A stretch of 40,540 nt of DNA from a virus: the IMG/VR virus record IMGVR_UViG_3300005511_000896, positions 1-40,540 of that record; one strand, written 5' to 3'. The notes beneath the pieces are model-generated. The model made no database searches, was not told where the DNA came from, and saw nothing but the letters and a program-made list of their open reading frames with translations. Both the position numbers and the translations under genes were made by a program. The stretch's first letter is position 1, and each line of letters starts with the position of its first letter. Below are positions 23,624 to 30,158 of this stretch, piece by piece.

Positions 23624-26017
23624 TTAGAACGGCGTGTCATCGTCGGGCACGACCGGAATGGGGTTGATAGGCTCACCCGCCGCGTTGACTGGCGGGGGTA
23701 AGGGTGGAAGACGCCGGAAGCCGCGCCTGCGCTTGCCGGTGGTTTCTCGGTGGCGCTCAAAGCGAAGTGCCTTCATCGCATTGCCGATGCGGGTGTCCAT
23801 CTGGCCGTTGCCGTCAATGCGATCCGCCTTGATGAGCAGCGCACGCTCGTAAAGCTCCACGGTGGTGAAGAACTCCCGCTTGGCGTTTTCCACCAGCAGC
23901 GCGTTCTCATTTTTCTCCAGGTGGTCGCGGTTGACGTAGGCGTCAAGGATGTCCTCCCAGGTGTCGCCGCGCTTGAACTGCTCCTGCTCGGGGAAGATGA
24001 GCTCTTTCTCCTGCTGCCTGGTCGGCCAGTACTGTTCGCCGGCCTCCAGGCGATGCAAGGCTTCCGCAAAGAGCTGGAATCGCATTTCGCGCAGGACATC
24101 TAGGTTGACCGTGAAGACCTCCAGAGGCCACATGCGCCGGTCGCCGGTGGCGTCCTTGAGGAAGGTGTCGGCGTTGGTGGTGCCGACGTTGACGGCGTGC
24201 CGCGGCCGCTTGACCAGCTGCGCGCCGTAGGGCGGGCGGTACAGGTCCTCCTGCGCGGAGAGAAACTGTTTGATCTGCGTGGTCTCGGACTTGTTGAGGG
24301 ATTCGAGCTCGGCGGACTCTGCGATCCACACCAGCTGCATGGCCATCAGCGAGTCTTTGTCGCCCATGCGGATGGCGTTGTCCGTGAAAAAGGGGTCCGC
24401 GATCACACGGAACGCCCCCGATTTCTGCAGACCCTGCTCGCCCTTGATGATCAGCATGTAGTCGAATTTGCAGCCCGGGCTGATGGCACGCTTGACCAGG
24501 CCCATCATGAAACACCGGCCGATCAGTTGGGTGTAGGGGCGCTCTTCAATTTCATAGACATCGGTCAGCCAGTGATCCAGCCGCTCCACGCCGTCCCACC
24601 TCTCGGTGCGAATCAGGTCATGCACGGGGTTGTACTTGGCCGACCTGGCGGCCATGAGCACGCCGTTGCGCAGGGTGCTGGGAGCCTTCAGGCCCAGGCC
24701 ATAAGTCCGCAGCAGGTACTCCCCCAGCATGAGGTCGTCCTCCTCATTCCACTCACCAGGCGGGTGGCCCCAGGGCGTCATGCGGCCGCGCTCGATGATC
24801 TGGGTGAACTGGTTCTGCCGCACGATGCCCTGCAGCTCCGGATCGAGCTGCAGGCAATACATGACGTTTTCCCGGCAATCCACGGGTTTATTGCGGTGCT
24901 TGTGGAGGCTGGCGAACACGTCGACGGGCCCGTCGTCTTCGTCATCGGGAGGTCCGCCGCCGCCACTCGATGCGCCGCCGCCACCATTTCCAGGGGGATT
25001 TCCTTCTTCAGCGGGAGCGGGAAGTTCCGCGCCGTTTTTTCTCGGACGCCGTTCCGGCGGAGAAACGTCGAGGCCCACGCGCTGCGCAAGCCACTGGAGA
25101 GCATCCTTGGGCGACGGCGCCGGCAACCACTCAAGCACCAGGTCAATGGGCGTGCGCTTGCCCTGGCGTGGATCGCCCATGTCCGCGACACCGAAGTCTA
25201 CAATCCCCTCCTCCGTGATGCTGAGATCCTCCTGCAGGTCGCGGCCCAGCGCCTTGGACGTGACGCGAAAGCCCGAGCCCTTGACGGTAGCCGCGGGGAA
25301 AAGGGATGGCACCCAGGCCTGCAATGCCCGCATGGCCATCTCATTGCACGCCTTGAAATGATCAACGCCGGCTGCTGGTGGCGTAGGCGCCCGGGCTGGC
25401 GCCGGCGTTGCCGCCACCCTATGCTTATTCTTCGCCTCGTTGATGGTGGCGTGCAGCCTGGCCAGCACGCGCGGGTCAATGGTGTTGACCGTTGCCGGCG
25501 TGTCCGGATATCGCTTCGCGGTGAATGTGAAGAACTGGCTTTTGCAGAAGAGCTCAAGGCCGATGTCGTTTGACTTGTTAGTGGTGGTCTCTTCACCGCG
25601 CACGATGATGTGCACGCCCTTGCCGCTGGGAGAGTACTCCGTAAAGCTATTGCAAGATTTGATGATGGCGGCGCAGCGCTCACTGACCGTGCCGGTGGTC
25701 AGGTCGATGGCCCCGTCAATATCGATCCCGATCAGGCCATCATCCGGAAGAAAGCCGAAGCCGACTCCGTGCCAGCCGCCTTTCTCAAAGGCGCGCCTGG
25801 CCACAGCCAGGGTGGCCAGGCGCATGCGATCGCGTTCGCTCCCCTGGGAGCCGGTGCGCCGGCCACCGCCAACGTAATACGGGATCTTGCCCGGCTTCTC
25901 GGCCTTCTCGTCCTTGAACTCAAACTTCCACAGCAGCCACTGCTGCCGCCCCGCCAGATCGGCGGGGACGTTGTCCCAAACCGGCGGCTCCACCACCGGG
26001 GTTTGTTGAATGTGCAT
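23624..26017 (-). CDS. replication protein: PrimPol-like domain plus VapE-type helicase
   Basis: A 797-aa fused primase-helicase. Residues about 12-180 form a primase-polymerase-like domain: GRQQWLLWKFEFKDEK, KIPYYVGGGRRTG, GFLPDDGLIGIDIDGAID with the metal-binding DxD, then SCNSFTEYSPSGKGVHIIVRG. A flexible Pro/Gly-rich linker follows (about 325-370). The C-terminal half is a virulence-associated-E/D5-type SF3-like ATPase with GEQGLQKSGAFRVIADPFF (Walker A), LVWIAESAELESLNKSE (Walker B region), VNVGTTNADTFLKDATGDRR (sensor/Arg finger) and WPLEVFTVNLD. It resembles NrS-1-type phage polymerases. It is expected to prime and unwind phage DNA, and the repeat region lies directly after it. Confidence 0.88.
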   Translation of the reverse strand: MHIQQTPVVEPPVWDNVPADLAGRQQWLLWKFEFKDEKAEKPGKIPYYVGGGRRTGSQGSERDRMRLATLAVARRAFEKGGWHGVGFGFLPDDGLIGIDIDGAIDLTTGTVSERCAAIIKSCNSFTEYSPSGKGVHIIVRGEETTTNKSNDIGLELFCKSQFFTFTAKRYPDTPATVNTIDPRVLARLHATINEAKNKHRVAATPAPARAPTPPAAGVDHFKACNEMAMRALQAWVPSLFPAATVKGSGFRVTSKALGRDLQEDLSITEEGIVDFGVADMGDPRQGKRTPIDLVLEWLPAPSPKDALQWLAQRVGLDVSPPERRPRKNGAELPAPAEEGNPPGNGGGGASSGGGGPPDDEDDGPVDVFASLHKHRNKPVDCRENVMYCLQLDPELQGIVRQNQFTQIIERGRMTPWGHPPGEWNEEDDLMLGEYLLRTYGLGLKAPSTLRNGVLMAARSAKYNPVHDLIRTERWDGVERLDHWLTDVYEIEERPYTQLIGRCFMMGLVKRAISPGCKFDYMLIIKGEQGLQKSGAFRVIADPFFTDNAIRMGDKDSLMAMQLVWIAESAELESLNKSETTQIKQFLSAQEDLYRPPYGAQLVKRPRHAVNVGTTNADTFLKDATGDRRMWPLEVFTVNLDVLREMRFQLFAEALHRLEAGEQYWPTRQQEKELIFPEQEQFKRGDTWEDILDAYVNRDHLEKNENALLVENAKREFFTTVELYERALLIKADRIDGNGQMDTRIGNAMKALRFERHRETTGKRRRGFRRLPPLPPPVNAAGEPINPIPVVPDDDTPF

Positions 26018-26026
26018 GTGTGTGGT

Positions 26027-26320
26027 CTACCTCGCCCAGCCGTCGACGCAGCGGCTTAGATCAACCCAGCCGTGTCCAGCGCGTGATTCAATTTCTTCCG
26101 GTTCTCCCGGCGCATAGAGCGCCACAGGCCGATTACGGCCTTCGACCTGCTTCTCGCCAACGATCTGAAGTCCACCCTTGCGACAAAGGTTCGGGACCGT
26201 GTACCGAGCTGCCGACTTGCCGACGCTTGCTGCCTCTGCAAGCTCTGACAAAGTCGCGCCGCTGCCGAACTGCCGCGCGGCCGCGAGAATCGCCCGGGCA
26301 ACTTCACCGGCGGGTCTCAT
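26027..26320 (-). CDS. winged-helix/HTH DNA-binding protein
   Basis: A 97-aa protein with a clear HTH: ARAILAAARQFGSGATLSEL then AEAASVGKSAARYTVPNLCR (about residues 8-47), followed by a wing-like segment GLQIVGEKQVEGRNRPVALY. It overlaps the upstream regulator by ATGA and ends 9 bp before the replication gene. A role in early transcription or in origin recognition is possible. The fold is clear but the role is inferred. Confidence 0.7.
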   Translation of the reverse strand: MRPAGEVARAILAAARQFGSGATLSELAEAASVGKSAARYTVPNLCRKGGLQIVGEKQVEGRNRPVALYAPGEPEEIESRAGHGWVDLSRCVDGWAR

Positions 26321-26661
26321 ACGGCCACCCTCCGCCGCTCAATGAATTGCTCCAGGATGGTGACGTGCGCCTGCTTGTTCAACCACTGTGTGATGACGCG
26401 GTTGCCGCACTCAACCTCGAACGCGGCGACATGCTTGGCCGGCAGTTCGCGCTTGGATGGATCCTCACTGATGTAGTCGCTGAGGTGGGAGGCGTAGCAG
26501 CCCACCTTTTCCGCCAAGGCGCGCTTGGTCAGATTGCGGCGCGTGCGGAGGTCCCAGCAAGCACGCACCGCATCGCGGTAGGTCAGGATGGCGTCCAGCA
26601 CTTCCTGGGAGACGAGGCGCGGGCCCTCGTAGTAGGTGATCATGGGCAGGGTCAGCTGCAT
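26317..26661 (-). CDS. HTH regulator, CII-position protein
   Basis: A 114-aa DNA-binding protein with an HTH at about residues 40-66 (RNLTKRALAEKVGCYASHLS then DYISEDPSKR). A helical C-terminal region VAAFEVECGNRVITQWLN follows. The start at 26661 has a strong AAGGAGG six bases upstream, better than the internal ATG at 26643. It precedes the HTH and replication genes in the order of lambda cII-O-P. A tandem 12-bp repeat lies about 33 bp upstream. It may be a CII-like activator or a repressor of replication. Confidence 0.7.
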   Translation of the reverse strand: MQLTLPMITYYEGPRLVSQEVLDAILTYRDAVRACWDLRTRRNLTKRALAEKVGCYASHLSDYISEDPSKRELPAKHVAAFEVECGNRVITQWLNKQAHVTILEQFIERRRVAV

Positions 26662-26693
26662 GGAGCCTCCTTGCGATAGAAAAATATCAACGG

Positions 26694-26717
26694 ATTACCG
26701 GTTGAATTACCGGTTGA
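26694..26717. promoter_or_regulatory. tandem 12-bp repeat, candidate operator
   Basis: Two perfect head-to-tail copies of ATTACCGGTTGA (26694-26705 and 26706-26717), each with the palindromic core ACCGGT. A partly inverted copy TCAACGG precedes them (26687-26693). They lie upstream of the CII-position gene, which starts at 26661. The motif differs from the CI-type operators and suggests a second regulator binding as stacked dimers. The rest of the 270-bp gap at 26662-26931 shows no gene. Confidence 0.45.
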
Positions 26718-26931
26718 ACCATGGGCAAAATTTTTTGGATGTCGAGCCATACGAAGAAAAAAACCCGCACCGCCCAGACACGCCCAAGCCCTGGCACCTG
26801 CCCGCGCCAGGGATTTCAGGGAGGAGGAGCGAGCGCACCCGAACGGATGGCGGCGCGGGGGAAATGGCGAGCACCCACAGTCAGCAGAGAATGGAGGTAC
26901 CACACCACCACCGCCACTGAAAGGGGCACCC

Positions 26932-27180
26932 ATGAAAGTAGAGAATCCCTTCGACCGAAAACTACAGGCGTCGAAGACGATGCCGGAGCACTTCCGGAAT
27001 GCATCGATAGAGCTGACCGATACGCTGGACGTTTGCTGGGCAGCAGCCCAAGCCGTCTTCGAAAGCGGCGCCAATCCCGAGCATGCGATCGCGTTGTTGC
27101 CAATGTTCATGGCACGGGCGGACGAGAAAGAGAAAGAACTACTGGCTCAGTTCGGTCGCAAAAAGGGCGACGGAGCCTGA
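26932..27180 (+). CDS. hypothetical protein on the plus strand
   Basis: An 82-aa mostly helical protein: MKVENPFDRKLQASKTMPEH, then SIELTDTLDVCWAAAQAVFE, then LLPMFMARADEKEKELLAQF. The amphipathic pattern and charged ends suggest a real protein, but I do not recognise a family. It is transcribed against the leftward early operon and overlaps the end of the small minus-strand ORF at 27107-27319. It is preceded by GGGG rather than a canonical ribosome binding site. It may be expressed in the lysogen. Confidence 0.6.
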   Translation: MKVENPFDRKLQASKTMPEHFRNASIELTDTLDVCWAAAQAVFESGANPEHAIALLPMFMARADEKEKELLAQFGRKKGDGA

Positions 27181-27319
27181 CGACTTGCAGGGCACCTGGG
27201 GCGCCGGGCAGAACTGGCAGCGCTACCTCGGCAGCGAGGGCGATATCCTTGTCCAGGTTATCCTGCCTGGCCGCCCCATCCCACTGCGGCAAGGCGGCAA
27301 TGAATTGCTTGGCGTCCAT
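27107..27319 (-). CDS. small ORF downstream of the cro-like gene
   Basis: A 70-aa ORF from the ATG at 27319, one base after the Cro-like stop (TGAGATG). It starts MDAKQFIAALPQWDGAARQD and has an Arg/Pro-rich C-terminus. Position suggests the second gene of the PR operon, but its last 74 bp overlap the plus-strand gene ending at 27180, and composition is not decisive. It may be real or a chance ORF. Confidence 0.4.
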   Translation of the reverse strand: MDAKQFIAALPQWDGAARQDNLDKDIALAAEVALPVLPGAPGALQVVRLRRPFCDRTEPVVLSLSRPPVP

Positions 27320-27320
27320 C

Positions 27321-27755
27321 TCAGACCCCGTGCTCTCGGTATTTGCCGCCAGCCCGGGCCTGGCGATCTTCAGCGCGCCGGACGTGGTGGCGCCGCTCGA
27401 CCAGGCCGGCTTTGGCGGCGTCGGCCATGGCACGCTCCAATCCGCCTACACCGGGTTCAGATGCCTCGCCCGTCGCCGCATTGCCCACCTGGACCGCCGG
27501 AGGACTTCCTTCCGCGGCGACCTGGGCCCCGAAAGAATCAGCCAACTCCGGCCAAATATCACGCCAGTCGTTGGGGCAAAGATCGCGGCGAGTCACGGCG
27601 CCTCCCGTGGCCTGCTCAATCCGGGCGCAGTGCTTGACAGGAACTGGAGCCTTTTTTGCAGCCCATTCAGAGATTCTCGGCCTGGCAATGCCAAGAGCTT
27701 CTGCCAATCGAGCAGATCTGCCGTGCTCCCCGGCCAAATATTCTGAAAGTTCCAT
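27321..27755 (-). CDS. Cro-like regulator (YdaS type)
   Basis: A 144-aa protein whose first 70 residues are a YdaS/Cro-type HTH. MELSEYLAGEHGRSARLAEA leads to LGIARPRISEWAAKKAPVPV (recognition helix near PRISEW), then HCARIEQATGGAVTRRDLCP. The remaining C-terminal half is low-complexity and Ala/Gly/Arg-rich. It is divergent from the CI-type gene with three operators between them. The promoter -10 box ends eight bases before the ATG, so its mRNA is probably leaderless. It is expected to favour lytic growth by repressing cI transcription. Confidence 0.8.
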   Translation of the reverse strand: MELSEYLAGEHGRSARLAEALGIARPRISEWAAKKAPVPVKHCARIEQATGGAVTRRDLCPNDWRDIWPELADSFGAQVAAEGSPPAVQVGNAATGEASEPGVGGLERAMADAAKAGLVERRHHVRRAEDRQARAGGKYREHGV

Positions 27756-27763
27756 GCGCTGGA

Positions 27764-27792
27764 GTATTACGCAATGGGTAACGGTATGTCAA
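27764..27792 (-). promoter_or_regulatory. PR-like promoter for the leftward early operon
   Basis: Read leftward, TTGACA (27792-27787) and TAATAC (27769-27764) are separated by exactly 17 nt, near consensus for sigma70. The expected transcription start (about 27757) is within a few bases of the cro-like ATG at 27755, giving a leaderless or almost leaderless mRNA. Operator R2 overlaps the -35 box by two bases and operator R1 the -10 box by four. Confidence 0.85.
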
Positions 27793-27831
27793 TACGCTTT
27801 CGGGAATTCTCTTTGTTACCATACTCGTATT
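27766..27831. promoter_or_regulatory. three 17-bp operators between cro-like and cI-like genes
   Basis: R1 is ATTACGCAATGGGTAAC (27766-27782). R2 is AATACGCTTTCGGGAAT (27791-27807). R3 is on the minus strand, AATACGAGTATGGTAAC (27815-27831). All begin AWTACG and carry GG at positions 12-13, fitting a dyad ATTAC-N7-GTAAT. Centres are 25 and 24 bp apart, as in lambda OR1-3. Two further sites of the same family precede the rightward operon. The CI-type and Cro-type proteins are the natural ligands. Confidence 0.85.
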
Positions 27832-27842
27832 CAATTTCCGGC

Positions 27843-28229
27843 ATGAAAACCATTGCCGAAATACGCAGAATTCGACTGGAGCACCTAATCACCAGATATG
27901 GCTCGATCGCAGACCTGAACGTTGCGCTTGGGAAGGCCAGAACCGATTCAAAGATCTCCCAGTTGCGCAACGCAAGCACCCGAAAGGGCCGGGCCACGCC
28001 CACCCAAATGGGCGATGCGATGGCTCGCGAGATCGAAAGCGCGCTAGGACTTGAGCAAGGCTGGATGGACAACCTTCCTGTTTATGACGATCCGGCGATC
28101 GACGACAAAATTAAGCACCTTCACAAAATCGCGGAGGAGCTGGCGCCGTACCAGATTGACCAGCTGATCAAAATTGGCGTTACGCTTGCGGAACCAAGAC
28201 CAGAATCAAAAAACGGGACTTCGGATTGA
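27843..28229 (+). CDS. CI-type repressor without peptidase domain
   Basis: A 128-aa DNA-binding protein starting MKTIAEIRRIRLEHLITRYG. An XRE-like HTH follows (SIADLNVALGKARTDSKISQ, then MGDAMAREIESALGLEQGWM), typical of the N-terminal domain of LexA-like phage repressors of Burkholderiales. It has no S24 peptidase domain, so RecA-stimulated self-cleavage is not expected. A short helical tail (DDKIKHLHKIAEELAPYQID) may dimerise. The start at 27843 is chosen over the ATG at 27774, which lies inside the operators. No Shine-Dalgarno is visible, so it may also be leaderless. Confidence 0.82.
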   Translation: MKTIAEIRRIRLEHLITRYGSIADLNVALGKARTDSKISQLRNASTRKGRATPTQMGDAMAREIESALGLEQGWMDNLPVYDDPAIDDKIKHLHKIAEELAPYQIDQLIKIGVTLAEPRPESKNGTSD

Positions 28230-28280
28230 TCGGCCTGCAGCGAATCTCCCTCACCACGGGCCCAACCTCTAGGGAGATCT

Positions 28281-28667
28281 ATGCGAGCAATTTTTCTGAC
28301 TGCGGTATTAGCCTTTGCACCAACACTCAGCCTGGCACAGGATCTCCCCACAGACACACCCAAGTGCTCCACCCCTAGGCACTGTGAAATCACTTGGACC
28401 GCTGCGCAAGAGGCCCTAGGAATCGTTTCGCAAATGCGGATTCGATTGCTGACCGACACGCGAATAGAGACATACGCACCAACTGGCGCCGGCCGCGTCG
28501 GCGCCGTGGTCACAAAAGTGCCCAGCGGCGAAAGCGGCTACGAAATACTTGTGCAACTTGAATGCTACGGAAGCATCCCCTGCACAGACATCCAAGCCAA
28601 AGGCTCCAGCCTGTTTAATCAACTCGTCAATGGCGTGGTAAAGCGCCGCATGCCGAGTCCAAACTAA
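28281..28667 (+). CDS. exported accessory protein beside the repressor
   Basis: A 128-aa secreted protein. The first 20 residues are a signal peptide (MRAIFLTAVLAFAPTLSLAQ, cleavage after AQ or ALA-like site). The mature part has four Cys (CSTPRHC and CYGSIPC) that could form two disulfides, and a C-terminal VKRRMPSPN. It is preceded by AGGGAG at good spacing. Its location between cI and PL suggests expression in the lysogen, as for a lysogenic-conversion or superinfection-exclusion gene. The family is not recognised. Confidence 0.7.
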   Translation: MRAIFLTAVLAFAPTLSLAQDLPTDTPKCSTPRHCEITWTAAQEALGIVSQMRIRLLTDTRIETYAPTGAGRVGAVVTKVPSGESGYEILVQLECYGSIPCTDIQAKGSSLFNQLVNGVVKRRMPSPN

Positions 28668-28728
28668 CCCCTTTTACCTTCTATTCTTACCCTAAGGACC
28701 ATCCGACCAGGCAGAAAAGATCAAAATA

Positions 28729-28770
28729 ATTACGCTTTGGGTATTGACTATTGATTACCCAATTCGTAAT
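28729..28770. promoter_or_regulatory. two 17-bp operators before the rightward operon
   Basis: L1 is ATTACGCTTTGGGTATT (28729-28745). L2, on the minus strand, is ATTACGAATTGGGTAAT (28754-28770), a perfect ATTAC-N7-GTAAT dyad. Their centres are 25 bp apart and they belong to the same family as the three sites at 27766-27831. Their overlap with the promoter is the same as in the leftward promoter: two bases of the -35 box and four of the -10 box. Repression of the DGR-containing operon by the CI-type protein follows as inference. Confidence 0.85.
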
Positions 28771-28772
28771 AT
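28744..28772 (+). promoter_or_regulatory. PL-like promoter for the rightward operon
   Basis: TTGACT (28744-28749) and TAATAT (28767-28772) are separated by exactly 17 nt, near consensus for sigma70. Transcription should start around 28779, giving a leader of about 24 nt with GGAGG (28793-28797) before the TTG start at 28803. Two operators overlap the boxes. All genes to the right edge are tightly packed on this strand, so this is probably the main promoter for the DGR and integration genes. Confidence 0.85.
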
Positions 28773-28802
28773 TCGGCCACGTTCAACCAAACGGAGGCCG
28801 AA

Positions 28803-29630
28803 TTGCAAACACCTGTCCCCACCCCAGCCAGTGCACACGCATGCACTCGCATCACCTTCGAGGTCGACCCTCGCAACCTTGAGGGCTACACCGACGAATA
28901 CGTCGCCCAGCTCTGGCACATCAGCCAGGCCAACCCGGCCCCTTTCGGCGACCGCACCGCCTGCGAGTTCGCCGAACACGTCGGCCGCGAAATCATCCGC
29001 CGGTTTGTCACCGCGCAGCGCCCAGCGCTGTGGGTGCACCAGGGCCGCCACCTCGACCTGGCCACCCGCCTCGCCGGGCAAGACCATGGATCACCTGCCC
29101 AGGCGCCCGCACGCACCGACACCATCCCGCCCGCACCCGGGGCATTCTGGCCAGCGCAGGGCGGCACCTACGCCGGCCTGATCGCCGGCCGCGACGGCAA
29201 GCCTGGCTACCACCTCATCGTCGCGCCGGCCGATCAGGGGGAATTCACGGGCGTGACATGGGGCAGCCGCGGCAAAGATATCCCTGGCGCGGACAGCTAC
29301 CACGACGGCCAGGCCAACACCGCGGCGATGGCGGCTGCCGGCAACGAGCTGGCCCAGCGCGTCGTGGCGCTGACCATCAACGGCCATTCGGATTGGCACC
29401 TGCCCAGCCAGGGGGAAGCGCACCTGCAGGCCGCGAACCTGAAGGACGAGTTCAACCAGAACGATTTCTATTGGACCAGCACGCGGTACTCGGCTTACGG
29501 CGCCTGGGGCCAGTACTTCGGCGACGGCCTCCAGCTCATCCGCTTCAAGGACGCCGGAGGTCGGGCCCGAGCTGTCCGCAGATTGCCCCTTCAATCCTTT
29601 GATGCTTCGGAAGAAGCCATCGAGTCATGA
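28803..29630 (+). CDS. DGR variable protein 1 (DUF1566 / C-type-lectin-like)
   Basis: A 275-aa target protein of the DGR. It starts with TTG, supported by GGAGG five bases upstream. Residues 1-100 form a separate domain (GYTDEYVAQLWHISQANPAP, GREIIRRFVTAQRPALWVHQ) absent from variable protein 2. I recall similar stand-alone early phage proteins. Residues about 110-261 are a DUF1566-type lectin-like fold with YHLIVAPADQGEF, LTINGHSDWHLPSQ and NQNDFYWTST. The variable segment is residues 227-261, followed by a 15-residue tail. No signal peptide or membrane segment is seen. It overlaps the downstream membrane-protein gene by ATGA. Ligand and location are unknown. Confidence 0.88.
   Translation: MQTPVPTPASAHACTRITFEVDPRNLEGYTDEYVAQLWHISQANPAPFGDRTACEFAEHVGREIIRRFVTAQRPALWVHQGRHLDLATRLAGQDHGSPAQAPARTDTIPPAPGAFWPAQGGTYAGLIAGRDGKPGYHLIVAPADQGEFTGVTWGSRGKDIPGADSYHDGQANTAAMAAAGNELAQRVVALTINGHSDWHLPSQGEAHLQAANLKDEFNQNDFYWTSTRYSAYGAWGQYFGDGLQLIRFKDAGGRARAVRRLPLQSFDASEEAIES
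29481..29584 (+). repeat. DGR variable repeat VR1
   Basis: 104 bp aligned without gaps to the template repeat at 36242-36345. It differs at 19 positions, all of which are A in the template. The 70 non-adenine positions are unchanged. Changes concentrate in the template's AAC codons, which here read TAC, GGC, GGC, TAC, GGC, GAC, CTC, CTC, CGC and TTC. Two further changes are CAG to CGG and GAA to GGA. A short hairpin GATTG-CCCCTT-CAATC (29581-29596) follows the repeat end. Confidence 0.97.
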
Positions 29631-30157
29631 GGCGCGCGCGCAACGTCGCGATCGCATGGCTGGGCGGCATCGGCCTGGCCATCATCGCCAGCGCCGGCGG
29701 TGCGCTGGACCAGTTCACCGGCACCCGGGCCCTGGCGTGGACCTTTGGCATCCTGGCGCTGCTAGTCTTCGTTGGGCTGAGCGTCTTGCTCTTCCTGGCG
29801 GCGTTCGACATGAACCGCAGCGACGCCTGCCGCACCGCTGATTTTTCGCAGATCGACCGCGAGACCCGCCGGCTGCAGGACCAGGTGCCCACGCCAGCAC
29901 CTGCAGCCGCAAAGCACAAATGCACCGTCACGCAGTTCACCCTTGACGTGGACCGCGTGACCCGGGAAGCCAGGGCGGCGGCGATGGCCGATCGCATCAG
30001 CGGCAAGGTCACGCCAAACCCCTACCAGCAGGCTTCCCGCGCATTCCCTGTGTGGGCCATCGAATACGCGTCCGCGGCCCACAGCGTTGAGTGGTGGGCC
30101 AACCGCGAGAAGACCCGCGAGGGGACGGCGCCAGCCGGCTCCCCTGCAGGGGCCTGA
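29627..30157 (+). CDS. two-TM membrane protein coupled to variable protein 1
   Basis: A 176-aa inner-membrane protein with two hydrophobic segments (about residues 8-27, AIAWLGGIGLAIIASAGG, and 37-60, AWTFGILALLVFVGLSVLLF). A cytoplasmic or periplasmic domain follows with DFSQIDRETRRLQDQVPTPA and HSVEWWANREKTREG. Its ATG overlaps the variable protein 1 stop as ATGA, so the two are translationally coupled. I do not recognise the family. It is a candidate partner that could hold the variable protein at the membrane. Confidence 0.7.
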   Translation: MRRARNVAIAWLGGIGLAIIASAGGALDQFTGTRALAWTFGILALLVFVGLSVLLFLAAFDMNRSDACRTADFSQIDRETRRLQDQVPTPAPAAAKHKCTVTQFTLDVDRVTREARAAAMADRISGKVTPNPYQQASRAFPVWAIEYASAAHSVEWWANREKTREGTAPAGSPAGA

Positions 30158-30158
30158 A

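Noticed and set aside
23218-23760. 180-aa minus-strand ORF over the repeat region
   Set aside because: It overlaps the end of the replication gene out of frame, its protein is low-complexity Arg/Pro/Ser, and the DNA repeats explain its openness.
24197-25573. 458-aa plus-strand ORF inside the replication gene
   Set aside because: Antisense shadow. The minus-strand frame has clear primase and helicase motifs.
26652-27110. 152-aa minus-strand ORF opposite the gene at 26932
   Set aside because: Composition (runs of Ser, Gly, Cys, Pro) looks like a shadow of the plus-strand gene and of the non-coding gap.
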